From positions 19,135,907 to 19,199,906 of the forward strand of contig OX457033.1 of the NCBI GenBank assembly GCA_949752745.1: a stretch of DNA of 64,000 nucleotides, read 5' to 3'. The notes under the pieces were generated by a model. That model was not told the DNA's origin. It saw nothing but the letters and a program-made list of their open reading frames with translations, and made no database searches. This document shows, piece after piece, positions 38,001 to 44,145 of this stretch; the first letter of the stretch is position 1; every line of letters begins with the position of its first letter. Origin of the DNA: Protula sp. h YS-2021 (lineage: Eukaryota > Annelida > Polychaeta > Sabellida > Serpulidae). Both the position numbers and the translations under genes were made by a program.

Positions 38001-38325
38001 ATCACATCAAGACGGTCTTGTTTTGCTATCTTCTTTATCAAATCCTCCGTGATGTATCTGACACCTGACTGTGCTGTAAAAGACCAGGATCGCCAATTAA
38101 AGTACAAATAATTCATTCAAATAGTTACGTCATTTTATTTTTGGAAGGATCGTAATTGCGATATTGTTTTGTTTATTTATTGCTTTGTTGACTTATTTCT
38201 TTTAACTGCGAAGCTACCTCTGATATTAAGCAAACAGAAACAGGTTTTTTGCGATGCTCACGAAAAAATACCATAAACAAGCCACAGGATTTCATCTGAA
38301 TGTACTTTTACTTACATTTCTCCAT
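1439..38325 (-). CDS. CNTRL: Centriolin, complete coding region, 51 exons
   Basis: Centriolin is a maternal-centriole subdistal-appendage and midbody scaffold needed late in cytokinesis; that role comes from the vertebrate family. Orthology rests on collinear matches from end to end: SGVRYITEDLIKK and YIENLEKL near the N-terminus, ELEQELAFYKID, ESPYLGKGR, CNVPQHHDM, ELREADKLL, and the C-terminal MSRQADAL segment. Every junction I joined keeps phase. Summed exons give about 2,783 codons (2,763 if exon 25 uses its GC donor), against about 2,325 residues in human. The excess lies in Thr-rich, Arg/Ser-rich and Pro/Gln-rich inserts and a longer C-terminus. The start is the first ATG after an in-frame stop; the stop is TGA at 1439-1441. 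Ten introns carry junction arrays, described separately. Least certain edges: the 5' ends of exons 9 and 37, and the 3' ends of exons 25 and 39. Confidence 0.93.
1607..4411. other. CNTRL: CNTRL intron 50
   Basis: A 2.8-kb AT-rich intron with a poly-C run near 1904 and C-rich runs near 3470-3500 and 4006-4035. I see no further exon, RNA gene or complete element. Confidence 0.6.
4997..5556 (-). CDS. CNTRL: CNTRL exon 49: SPH-repeat and basic tail exon
   Basis: The exon opens with a short helical part (QAEVKGLSQVDDIISAAKEK). It then carries six irregularly spaced Ser-Pro-His motifs (RSPHAEQ, QSPHVER, QSPHMER, QSPHAYV, ESPHLPQ, PSPHAAQ) and a basic KKKRRRSRSPSAR patch before KEIWESLIADD. The SPH region has no counterpart in human centriolin. 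If the donor (CCAAA, then GTAAGA) were not used, an in-frame TAA would end the protein right after QPQPK. An alternative short C-terminus is therefore possible. Confidence 0.8.
5867..6120 (-). repeat. Duplicated exon 48 end with donor (2 copies including the exon)
   Basis: The last 45 nt of exon 48, its donor (GAACAC, GTGAGTGCGCC) and about 40 nt of intron recur at about 5867-5955, roughly 210 bp downstream in the gene. The copy still reads HIQSLREKLHELEH in the exon frame. Between the copies is a (GGGA/GGCA)n tract that is CCCT-rich in the RNA, a long pyrimidine tract directly upstream of the copied exon end. Confidence 0.85.
6121..8450 (-). CDS. CNTRL: CNTRL exons 44-48: distal coiled coil
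   Basis: Exons are 8324-8450, 7329-7550, 7009-7140, 6637-6714 and 6121-6231, roughly residues 2202-2425. Exon 45 (HASRAQRLSDEMAYLRAQYL, then EVKRQLDNQKQLQERDQEL) matches human HERARRLMKELNQMQYEY and ELKKQMANQKDLERRQMEI. Exon 48 (QQLQLRMSRQADAL) matches QLRHCMSKQAEVL near the human C-terminus. All five 3' ends fall on codon boundaries. Exons 44 and 48 are followed by duplicated copies of their 3' ends with donors. Confidence 0.92.
8005..8323 (-). repeat. Junction array of CNTRL exon 44 (3 copies including the exon)
   Basis: The junction motif CTACATAC (GTATGTAG in the gene) recurs at 8005, 8159 and 8316, a period of 154-157 bp. Each extra unit holds about 90 nt of exon 44, the donor, and a poly-C/CCT tract in RNA sense. 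The exon portions at 8167-8238 and 8013-8084 stay open in the exon frame. Confidence 0.92.
8802..11907 (-). CDS. CNTRL: CNTRL exons 39-43: coiled coil
   Basis: Exons are 11677-11907, 10150-10212, 9626-9780, 9173-9311 and 8802-8929, roughly residues 1964-2201. Exon 39 is Gln/Leu-rich (GQLQEQQQQLSVV). Its 3' end could be 11677 (GTAGTG donor), 11683 (GTGGAG) or an internal GTAAGT; all are phase 0. Exon 40 encodes only 21 residues (EEKELQRLRNESARRSAEMD) and uses a weak GTTCTC donor. Alignment to human is looser here than elsewhere, but the heptad pattern and phase continue without a break. Confidence 0.82.
9541..9585. repeat. (TTA/TTT)n microsatellite
   Basis: An imperfect TTA repeat in CNTRL intron 41, with no other feature. 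Confidence 0.8.
10213..11676. other. CNTRL: CNTRL intron 39
   Basis: AT-rich with several A-runs on the plus strand (10260-10390) and a G-run at 11580-11603. The A-runs give long T-tracts in the pre-mRNA. No extra exon is visible. Confidence 0.6.
11908..13732. other. CNTRL: CNTRL intron 38
   Basis: A 1.8-kb AT-rich intron with a C-rich patch at 12105-12130 and the 13.4-kb minisatellite. I see no gene or element in the remainder. Confidence 0.6.
13398..13600. repeat. 22-bp CCCCCAATCACAAT minisatellite
   Basis: About nine tandem units of the type CACACGTCCCCCAATCACAATG. It lies inside intron 38, about 130 bp from exon 38, and does not contain a splice-site copy. Confidence 0.88.
13733..15956 (-). 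CDS. CNTRL: CNTRL exons 35-38: coiled coil
   Basis: Exons are 15892-15956, 15535-15661, 14636-14800 and 13733-13819, roughly residues 1816-1963. KVISGKDEEYYGLNSRIADA aligns with human KIVAAKDSDFQCL; LETLDRQLDHEISRRQREL aligns with MAVLDRQLGHKKEELHLL. The acceptor of exon 37 (GTGAAG, before TTGGATGAG) is weak, but it is the only one found that keeps phase 0. Exon 38 was set at CACGTGACC rather than the nearer AG because only that choice is in frame. Confidence 0.83.
14013..14046. repeat. (AT)n microsatellite
   Basis: An AT dinucleotide run following an A-run in intron 37. Confidence 0.85.
16233..18581 (-). CDS. CNTRL: CNTRL exons 30-34: coiled coil, ELREADKLL block
   Basis: Exons are 18501-18581, 18107-18273, 17445-17582, 17035-17155 and 16233-16391, roughly residues 1594-1815. 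DYLIEEIDCLEETLAKRR, split across two exons, then AELREADKLLMETEMDLAEA, matches human EDIVDEIECIEKTLLKRRSE and LREADRLLAEAESEL. Exon 34 (EEKVQSVEEEFSQL... KQQQLLQEIQK) matches the human KQEEILKEINK region. An acidic Tyr/Asp-rich patch (YESDYDYDYPPR) in exon 32 has no counterpart I recognise. Confidence 0.91.
16680..17034 (-). repeat. Junction array of CNTRL exon 33
   Basis: Several irregular copies of the exon 33 end and donor (CTGCAG, GTACGGG in the gene; GACCCGTACCTGCAG on the plus strand) with C-rich spacers. Complete donor copies occur near 16818, 16886 and 16946, with partial ones near 16738, 16780 and 16850. Some units retain up to 30 nt of exon (CAGTACGACCAGGCCAGGGA). Confidence 0.85.
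17588..17950 (-). repeat. 47-bp minisatellite abutting the acceptor of CNTRL exon 32
   Basis: About seven units of roughly 47 bp containing CACGTGGTGACTAGCTGACT. The array starts within a few bases of the exon 32 acceptor (CACGTGTTGCAG). Unit ends read CACGTGTTCGCCAG in gene sense, so each carries an acceptor-like CAG. Every unit also has a CACGTG E-box. Confidence 0.82.
19049..21411 (-). CDS. CNTRL: CNTRL exons 27-29: CNVPQHHDM block
   Basis: Exons are 21211-21411, 19327-19412 and 19049-19117, roughly residues 1475-1593. Exon 28 contains LVCNVPQHHDM, matching human LHCNVPEHHNL. Exon 29 continues EDYIEKLQDKIRRLKSKS against human ENEVSRLEDIMQHLKSKK with no gap across the junction, which fixes the exon 28 end at CATGACATG. 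Its donor is GTCTCC, a poor match to consensus. This is where the second, longer coiled coil restarts after the Pro/Gln region. Confidence 0.88.
19413..21210. other. CNTRL: CNTRL intron 27
   Basis: A 1.8-kb intron with poly-C (19638), poly-G (20346) and C/T-rich stretches. No exon or element was identified. Confidence 0.6.
21589..22363 (-). CDS. CNTRL: CNTRL exon 26: Pro/Gln-rich heptapeptide-repeat exon
   Basis: This is the largest exon (775 nt). After a basic start (DRHRRSDRRGRGRP) it encodes about ten tandem seven-residue units of the pattern QGLVxQP (GLVTQPH, ALVTQPH, GLVSQPE) and four of PQNVMTQ. It ends in PDGQIYLPEGHG. In human centriolin the equivalent position holds a Pro/Tyr-rich stretch (PPGYMMYTVLPDGSPVPQG), so the low-complexity hinge is conserved in place but not in sequence. 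The unit is a 21-bp coding minisatellite whose copy number can change without a frameshift. Confidence 0.85.
22512..24396 (-). CDS. CNTRL: CNTRL exons 23-25: coiled coil into low-complexity linker
   Basis: Exons are 24240-24396, 23772-23879 and 22512-22714, roughly residues 1061-1216. Exons 23 and 24 are coiled coil (ELARAQREIDSLQDELQEKN; EILRLNDMLDRMEEPHH). The end of exon 25 is ambiguous. A GTAATT donor gives 22512, while a consensus GC donor (GAG, then GCAAGT) gives 22572. Both leave phase 0 as exon 26 needs, and they differ by 20 residues. A long array of the exon 24 junction separates exons 24 and 25. Confidence 0.82.
22795..22960. repeat. (CT)n/(CTTT)n pyrimidine tract
   Basis: A pure pyrimidine run on the plus strand, hence a long purine tract in CNTRL pre-mRNA within intron 24, next to the exon 24 junction array. 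Confidence 0.88.
23048..23771 (-). repeat. Junction array of CNTRL exon 24 (12 copies including the exon)
   Basis: A unit of about 60 bp occurs twelve times. In gene sense each has the last 29 nt of exon 24 (CTCGACAGAATGGAAGAG... CATCATG), the donor GTAAACAAAGC, then ACGTAGCCAG and a variable run of G. Exon and donor parts are almost identical between units; most variation is in G-run length (4 to 9). Confidence 0.95.
24814..26407 (-). CDS. CNTRL: CNTRL exons 20-22: Thr-rich and Arg/Ser-rich insert
   Basis: Exons are 26301-26407, 25260-25458 and 24814-25074, roughly residues 872-1060. Exon 20 codes for a Thr/Ser run (STSTTTTSTSTGTT) that I cannot align to human centriolin. Exon 21 returns to coiled coil (PDEQALFDELQQEIDFLKQL). 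Exon 22 starts helical (DEKAQQLRDMLEKRH) and ends in an RS-type stretch with many Arg-Ser and Arg-Gly-Arg pairs (ARSRSHSRGRDRSEKGHSRS). That is unexpected in a centrosomal rod protein. The phases 2, 0, 0 make the chain consistent. Confidence 0.86.
25620..26300 (-). repeat. Junction array of CNTRL exon 20 (6 copies including the exon)
   Basis: The donor copy AACTCACCTGTACACAG (CTGTGTACAG, GTGAGTT in the gene) recurs near 25672, 25791, 25914, 26039, 26165 and 26291, a period of 119-126 bp. Each unit also carries about 76 nt of exon 20, including the Thr-codon run. Unit identity is highest among the copies nearest the exon; the farthest copy is the most diverged. Confidence 0.95.
26640..26811 (-). 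repeat. Junction array of CNTRL exon 19 (about 4 copies)
   Basis: Units of about 52 bp contain AGAGAGCGG and GTAAGTGACC in gene sense, i.e. nine exon bases plus the donor, then a GGCGGGACTAGTTAGG spacer. Confidence 0.88.
26812..29874 (-). CDS. CNTRL: CNTRL exons 14-19: coiled coil
   Basis: Exons are 29689-29874, 29292-29426, 28736-28870, 28434-28562, 27482-27571 and 26812-26889, roughly residues 620-871. All six begin and end at codon boundaries, so skipping any one would keep the frame. Residues are mostly Glu, Lys, Gln, Arg and Leu, with heptads such as EEEIDRLKKALEDADRDLQ. Exons 17, 18 and 19 are each followed by an array containing copies of their donor sites. Confidence 0.88.
27125..27481 (-). 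repeat. Junction array of CNTRL exon 18 (about 9 copies)
   Basis: Nine donor copies of the type ACTG-GTGGGTGATGACG or ACTG-GTGAGTGATGACG, 33-53 bp apart, separated by G-runs in the RNA. Only about four exon bases are included. The G-rich strand is the RNA strand. Confidence 0.88.
27770..28433 (-). repeat. Junction array of CNTRL exon 17 (8 copies including the exon)
   Basis: A unit of about 90-97 bp: about 63 nt of exon 17 (coding MEREMERSHAQADRALKDKQ), donor GTACGTGGCGG (GTGCGTGG in two units), and a G-run of 8-20. Donor copies sit near 27775, 27871, 27963, 28059, 28148, 28244 and 28334, plus the real one at 28432. The exon part differs by only one or two bases between units. Confidence 0.95.
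30087..33179 (-). CDS. CNTRL: CNTRL exons 9-13: coiled coil
   Basis: Exons are 33072-33179, 31989-32158, 31555-31692, 31129-31282 and 30087-30307, roughly residues 356-620. All are heptad-rich. Exon 12 matches the human stretch around KEQQLDIMNKQY, and exon 13 matches GVISGLQEYL (here QIIDGLKGYLRDVEGRADRQ). The 5' edge of exon 9 is uncertain: its acceptor (GTGAAG, cut before GTGGCGG) has little pyrimidine tract, and the exon's 5' part is duplicated 84 bp upstream. Exon 12 is followed by an array of its own 3' end. Confidence 0.86.
30705..31128 (-). repeat. 103-bp junction array of CNTRL exon 12 (5 copies including the exon)
   Basis: CTTACCTTCTCTGAGCTCAG recurs at exactly 103-bp spacing (30815, 30918, 31021, 31124) plus a diverged copy at about 30712. 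Each unit is about 85 nt of exon 12 (coding LQDMLHHITQETADVRRLEA), the GTAAGACC donor and an 18-nt spacer. Confidence 0.95.
33180..35347. other. CNTRL: CNTRL intron 8
   Basis: A 2.2-kb AT-rich intron. It holds the second copy of the exon 9 start (33205-33275), C-rich stretches at 34430-34560 and a poly-T tract at 34640-34660. No further exon was seen. Confidence 0.6.
33205..33275 (-). repeat. Duplicate of the 5' part of CNTRL exon 9
   Basis: This matches 33121-33190 at all but one or two of about 70 positions and lies 84 bp upstream of it in the gene. It includes the proposed acceptor and about 60 nt of exon but no donor, so here the acceptor side was duplicated. Confidence 0.9.
35348..36593 (-). 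CDS. CNTRL: CNTRL exons 5-8: start of coiled coil and conserved linker
   Basis: Exons are 36518-36593, 36244-36361, 35822-35956 and 35348-35495, roughly residues 197-356. The Lys/Glu-rich heptads begin here (ELENLMKQLEETEKKY). The block KRKTAELTKACEKHYELEQE, directly followed by LAFYKIDHKFE, is one of the best matches to human centriolin. The next exon carries ESPYLGKGRFKKNELAKKSR, equivalent to the human ESPYIGKSRYKRN linker. Phases are 2, 0, 0 and 1 at the successive 3' ends. Confidence 0.92.
36881..38073 (-). CDS. CNTRL: CNTRL exons 2-4: leucine-rich repeat domain
   Basis: Exons are 37952-38073, 37415-37687 and 36881-37067, covering roughly residues 4-197. The segment starts with the conserved SGVRYITEDLIKKIAKQD. 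SDS22-like leucine-rich repeats follow: LNSLNLSCNIIEKIEKLEKL, then RDLNLSYNNLTRIENLESL, then LQHLNVTGNQIEAIPGWL, then a cap around VADNPVSQL. LRRs of this type pack into a curved binding surface. In vertebrate centriolin this half is implicated in protein binding at the centrosome. The similarity to human is high enough that each exon edge could be set by phase and alignment. Confidence 0.93.
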
Positions 38326-38361
38326 TTCAGTGTTATGTCTCTTTCACACTTTCAACAGAAA
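38316..38361 (-). CDS. CNTRL: CNTRL exon 1 with start codon
   Basis: The ATG is at 38323-38325, followed by GAG AAA T, then a GTAAG donor. The split codon T|CA joins exon 2 and reads MEKSQSGVRYITED. An in-frame TGA lies 24 nt upstream of the ATG, so translation cannot start further 5' in this exon. A strong acceptor (T-rich tract then CAG at 38362-38364) precedes the exon. At least one non-coding 5' exon therefore probably lies in the spacer; I could not locate it. Confidence 0.8.
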
Positions 38362-38407
38362 CTGAAAAAAAAAACAAAAAACAAGTAAGTATTTGTGAAA
38401 CACAAGC

Positions 38408-38520
38408 AGGCCCCAACCGCCCCCCAAATTCATAGGGGTATAAAGCGATGACGGACAGACGGGCGGACAGACGGACGGACACCACAAACCTATAGGCCCC
38501 TATCCGAAGGGTTGGGGCCT
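38408..38520. mobile_element. 113-bp element with 11-bp terminal inverted repeats
   Basis: The ends AGGCCCCAACC and GGTTGGGGCCT are perfect inverted repeats. The interior has a GACGGACAGACGGGCGGACA run. Its size and termini suggest a small non-autonomous DNA element. It lies 47 bp upstream of the CNTRL exon 1 acceptor. Confidence 0.6.
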
Positions 38521-40127
38521 TTAAAAAACACAAAAAACATAGCACCTTCGTGAAAAAATTGGTCACCCGATCTGCTATTAATCAGTATGCAAGCGGATAA
38601 ATGATCAGTGCTATCCTTTGGATGACTATTCAGCTGTATTTGGATAGGCACATTTAGAGTTTACTGGATTCACGGAAAACTTTTGTATTTTATCTGTAAT
38701 TGAAAAGGGTTTATGAAGATGTTGTAGGAAATACAACTAAAAAGGTCATTTGTACTCAAAGGATTACAAAAGATATTCGAAGGATATAAATACGTTTTAA
38801 ACAGAGACCTAAAATGGTAATCGTTTAAAAGCATGGCGAAGGTTTAAGAAATTTAAATGCCTGAGAAAAAAACGGGTGTGCAGAAAAATGTCTGAAATGT
38901 AACAAAGTCTACCGTAAAACAGGTAAACTGTTAAATCACAATCTCTATAAGTCGATTCGTACTTTCAGACCTATCAGTGGGGTGCTCTTTTTCGATATCC
39001 ATCTACTTGGATAAATTATAAACCAAAAGGATTAGGACGTAGAAATTCAAATTTTCTTTCAACATATTTAATAAGCCATGATATGAGATCTTAAAAGCTG
39101 TTTACTCTGCTTTTTTATGTTTCAAGTGACATAGAATTTTTCTAATTTGTCATGTTTTTATGGGTTTATCCGAACCCAACGCGGTCGAAACGCCAAATCA
39201 TTTCGGCAAAAATTAAAATCCGCTTATTCTATTATTCCGACCGTCACGAGATTATTTAAATGATCTTAATTATCATACCAGTCTTTTTCATTGAAACTGA
39301 CATGCTTGTCCTCTATCCTTAGGACTAAAATTTAATTCGTTACCTAAATATTCTTCAACATCACTTCTTATACACAAGTTCGAACTTGTTGTGCTTCAAA
39401 TCCCTATTATCGCCTATATTAGATCGTAAAATCCGTAATGCAATGCAAATAATAAGATATTTAACACCACAGCAAATTGTTAATTTACCTGTTTTATCAA
39501 ACTGCTTCACAAACCAAGACTAAAGTCTGCATTGCGGGAGCTTTTTAACAATAATTCGATCTAGTAACCATTTGTTTATATTTTGATAGCAATTCACAAA
39601 GGTATTAGGCTGATGGAAAAATGATAATCAGTCAAAGAGAGTTGCTTTGAAATTGTAAAGCCTAATAAATATTTACATGATTATTATGGATAAAAAAATG
39701 TTTCCAACTAAGTCGCTTCAAAAATTGTAAAAGGTTAACTAGCTTTGCATTCTCAAAATATTCAACCAGCCTAACTGTCATTTATCAAATGGCTTGATAA
39801 ATATAGCGTTATGTGCAATAAGTTTTACCGTCCTCATAAAATAAAAATGAAATTGTTATTTTGAAAAAAGTTATTCTGGTTTTATTAATAGAGAATCAAA
39901 GAACATTTTTAAAAATTTTACTTTCTAGAAGGAGTAAAGAGTTTTCAAATGAATTGAGAGTTTGTTTATTAACATAAAACTGCATTTACAGATATCTCAA
40001 AATTATATCAAGACATATAATTTCGTTTGTAAATATCCAAATTTCAGACATGTATTCATTTATAGTTATTGCAGCCATTACTTTCTTCACATCCGTTGAA
40101 GTACAATGACTCTTCATTTTGTCGCTG

Positions 40128-40296
40128 TCAATTTGCAGCCCGTTGTTGCTCAACAACCACCCTCTTCGGCTGATCTGTGTTTATGTAGAACAGATATATC
40201 TCATCAGAAGTCAGCTGTTTTATAACAACGATTTGCAGCCAGACATCAGAGTCACCCAATTCCGGTACGAATCTGGGTTTAATTTCGCCGTAGATG
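40128..40296 (-). other. Unassigned open reading stretch (possible exon or gene relic)
   Basis: A minus-strand frame stays open for about 56 codons to a TGA at 40128-40130. It includes YGEIKPRFVPELGDSDVWLQ and QLTSDEIYLFYINTDQPKR. It has no ATG start and no clear acceptor. The residue mix looks protein-like, but I recognise no family. Confidence 0.2.
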
Positions 40297-40825
40297 AAAA
40301 AAAATAAAGCAATCGCTTAAAGACGAAGGTTCATGTCGCCCTAGCTCAAACAACATGAAAGATATAGGTTAGTTTTTACGCGTACAGCCGGAGTACGGAT
40401 AGATTTTTCGTTATGGTTGTCAGTCAAAACAAAAACAAACACGATGTATTTTTATGTTTAATAACGAACGAGGATAACAATTAAGTCTACTACAAACAGG
40501 TAATGAAATGTAAGTATACATAATGCAAATGTTTTCCATATTTTTTGAAAGTACGCGTGTCCATCTGTGCGATCCCAAATCCACCATCCACGGGCAAAAT
40601 AAAAAGCCAGATCACACTTTGGGTGTTTCGAATAAGCCAAATCACGCTTCGGGTGTTCCCAGTAATAATGCGCGAAAAACTCTGCTTTTCCAGTAAAATT
40701 TACCTTGTAAAAAGGAAAGAAAATGCCAGAGATTTCGCCTGAATGTCAAATCTCTCTTGCACCAAAGAGCAATCGGGGTTTTGAACAACACGCATGCTAT
40801 TTTAAAAATTAATTGAAAGTTTTAA

Positions 40826-41126
40826 CATAGTTTCCAGTATCAATTTCTTTCATGTCCCGAGTCTGAGCTGTTTTTGCAATATTTCTTATATATTTTTCTG
40901 TCATTTCTTTTCATTTTTTACCCGGTTCCCTCGCAGTCAAAATTCAAAATTCTTTCGCATTGTATTCGAAACACTCAAAGTGTGATTTGGCTTATGAAAC
41001 GCGCAAAAAATTTGAGATTCGACTGCGAGGTAACCAGGTTAACAATGAAAGAAATGATAGAAAAACATAGAAGAAATATCGCAAAACAGCTTATACTCGG
41101 AACATAAATTAAAAATTGAAACTATG
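40826..41126. repeat. 300-bp imperfect palindrome (foldback element)
   Basis: The two halves pair along most of their length: CATGTCCCGAGTCTGAGCTG with the complement of CAGCTTATACTCGGAACAT, and CCCGGTTCCCTCGCAGTC with GACTGCGAGGTAACCAGG. Outer ends are CATAGTTTC and GAAACTATG. The centre (about 40965-40990) is related to sequence near 40610-40660 and 41450-41490. Confidence 0.75.
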
Positions 41127-42274
41127 CGCATTTGTACGAGCCAGTTCGCACTTTGACTTTTGCCGAAACGTTTTTGCGTTTCGGCTGAATTCAGTTATGA
41201 TAAGGATATAAAGAAGTGATAGAAAAAGGCAAAAACCAACAAAATTCGATTTTGCCTGAAACATATTCACATGCTGGTTATTTAAGGAACTGAATAATAT
41301 GTGAAATAATTTTTTAAAAATCATATGATGGCTTTATAAATTTGAAAGTATGCATGTTGAAAGAAAATTAGAATTTTTGTATTTTTCCCTTATCATTTCT
41401 TGAAAATTTATCTTAAAAAATTGCAGTCGAAACAACACCTCCACCGGAAAGACCCGAAAGTGCGAATTGGCTTATTGGGAACGCCCAAAATATGGTTATC
41501 CGTACGATTATAAAATCTGTCAGTGTGGGCTAGTACCCCTGTTAACTACAAAAGCGGTCTACTGCTAAGTCAGAACATTTTAAATGTCTCGAATAAAATA
41601 CAAAAATGCCTTCACCAATTGTCAATTTTTTTTCCGTATTTATTAGCAAATAACAATTTGTTTCAAATGTATTAACATTCGTTTTGTTATTTGTTCGAAT
41701 GATTTATAACCCAGTATTAGCTGTGCGAGTATGATAATTACTACGTTTCCACTGTTAGTAATTGTTAAAGTCTTTCTTAGATCTACTTCTAGATTATAAA
41801 AATTAAGAATTTATAACATTGACAACCCTTTTTTTTGTTTTGTTTTACAAATGATGTGCTATTTAAAAATTATTTAAAGTTTAAAAAGGTTTTGGTTTTA
41901 CTAATTTCTAAACTTCTAGATAAAAGCTATTTTGGAGACATTTCTTCTAACTTTACCCTAATTTTTGAGTCGTCGGTAGTGAGTCGAAATACCTTTTATT
42001 CAAAATACCTAAAGTGTGATTTGACTTTTTATGGCCGGATTGTTGAAATAATATGAACGTGATAGTTTGGCTGTAAACATTGCTTATTTCAAACAATTTC
42101 TTTAATCATCTCAATTCGGGAGAAATTTTCTATAGGCCCACAAATCTTACCATACTGGTGCTTTCTGAATTCTAATGCCAAAATAACTACTGTTTGGGTC
42201 ACAAAGCAGTGGAGTGAATGTTTTTTTTTTTTAATTTCGCGACTCGGAGATGTCACAGTCTTTTGTATTTAAAG

Positions 42275-43311
42275 ATGGATGATGAGGATAGCCCTCGGAG
42301 TAGTCGCAGTGGCAGAAAGAAGTCGAGCAGTTTGGCGCGATTGGCCGCCAGGCGACGAAGTGGTCTTGCTTCAGACGAAAGTAGCGACTTTGGTTCAAGA
42401 GGGTCTTTAGGAAGCGGCACTCCACGGTAATGGTATAGCGGTACTCGATGTAAATCATGAAGCAGTATTTGATGTAAACCATGAAGCGGAATTGAAAGGT
42501 TATAATTAAGCAATACTTTGTGGTCGCTGTTGCTATAATTGTAAGTGTAATTGTAATTTTATAAGATTTATTTTCTGTGTTGTTTTAGGTCGAGTTTTCC
42601 CAAGGCAGCTGCAAGTCCTTTAAGTGAGGAGAAATTTGACCCTAAAAGATGGCAGCAGAATACAGACGATGACGCGTACGACCAGTATGCGGGCAGACAC
42701 GTTGAATTATCTGGGTATCATGCCCCTCAACCGAAGCCAAGGAAGATAGACGGCTTGCAGAGCGTGCCGCGTCATGTCACGGTTCGCGCTGTAAATGGGA
42801 CCAGCAATAGCGATGAGATGGAAAGTGGATCAAGCGAAGAGTCAGGTCAGAATGAACTCAACATCACGGACGAAACAGAGAAAGATTATGCAGAGATGCG
42901 GAGGCAGTATAGCGAAGCACTCAATATGGAAGACATGGCAAACACTTCAGACCGCTCCAAATCCGAGGTAGATTTAAGAAAGCGCGATAGGCTATTAGAT
43001 AATCTCCGCGATAATCCGGTTGAAAAGAGAACTGCTTCGCTTTCGCAAGCGGATGTAGAGGAAACAATCAGTCGCTTGGAAGAGGGGGATTCCATAGCAG
43101 AGCTTCGCCACGTACTTCCTCCCCGCCCTTCTGCCTTAAGCCCCACCCCTGCCTCGAGGCTGAACACTGTGAATACTGCATATAGCTACAGATCCATGGA
43201 CAGGCCATGGTCAGCACGCAATGATTACGGCGGTACGGACATGATGTCGGAGAGGTCGGTGACGTCCACGAGTGCCTTGAATCAAATCTCTACACAGCGG
43301 GCCAGGGACAG
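42275..43311 (+). CDS. INPP5E: INPP5E exons 1-2: low-complexity N-terminal region
   Basis: This region covers residues 1 to about 292. It opens [20 protein letters not shown], rich in Ser and basic residues, and continues through an acidic patch ([12 protein letters not shown]) to a proline-rich stretch ([13 protein letters not shown]). The family N-terminus is poorly conserved and proline-rich, which fits. The start is the first ATG of the frame after a T-run; an upstream in-frame ATG at 42218 would add a hydrophobic run and is less likely. The exon 2 donor (GACAG, then GTCGGT) was set by the phase of exon 3. Confidence 0.88.
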
Positions 43312-44075
43312 GTCGGTCCTTTTTTCTCTGTACACGCCGGGAACTTAAACAATAATAATAATAATAGCAATAATAATAATAACAGAACCTAATCTTCCGC
43401 CATTATGTGATCGGTTGTGTCATATACAGTAACACCTCTGTTCGTGAACAACCCGAACTTCCAGTTTGCGGCCGTCATTTTCTTAGAATTTTGAACTTCA
43501 TAATGGAATGTATCTCTCTTTAGAGGACACTTGTAACTAATGAAGAGTTTTCTCTTACGGAGATTTGATTTATTTCTATAAGAACATTGTGTTGTTTCCC
43601 CTTTTTCTACCATTGTCATTGGTAAAAATGGTCTCAAACTTTGATATTTTTTTTCAGAAATCTAAATTTATTGCATGTTTTATTGTTACACCATCAGACA
43701 ATTTTCCTTATATGAAAAAGTCAAACAGTGGGTGTGTTTTGTTTGGAATAATGTAAGATGTTTTATGTACATTGTAGTTTATTTTGGCAATATAAATTGT
43801 GGATATCGTGCTGAAATGAAAAAGTTGACTTGTTATAGGAGTTTTCTGGTTGGTAGCGCCCACCATGGCGGTTCATTACTGGGTACTAAAGAATTAGAGC
43901 GCTACTTTCCTGACAGAAAGATGAGAGTCTTCGTAGGTTTGTAGAATAGTTTGGACATTGGAGACCGTGTGGATTTATTTTTCTTGCACATTGTTAAATC
44001 TTGGGCCTTTTCTGTGAGATTCTTTTTTTCCGCATTTTGCTTTTCAATAATTTTACGAAAGCAGATCCATTTCAT

Positions 44076-44145
<70 letters not shown>

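Larger units (their letters stand above)
38362..42274. other. Head-to-head spacer between CNTRL and INPP5E
   Basis: This should hold the promoters and any non-coding first exons of both genes. It is AT-rich and shows no TATA or CpG-island signature that I could defend. Contents are the 38.4-kb inverted-repeat element, the 40.8-41.1 kb palindrome and an unassigned reading frame at 40128-40296. Confidence 0.6.
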
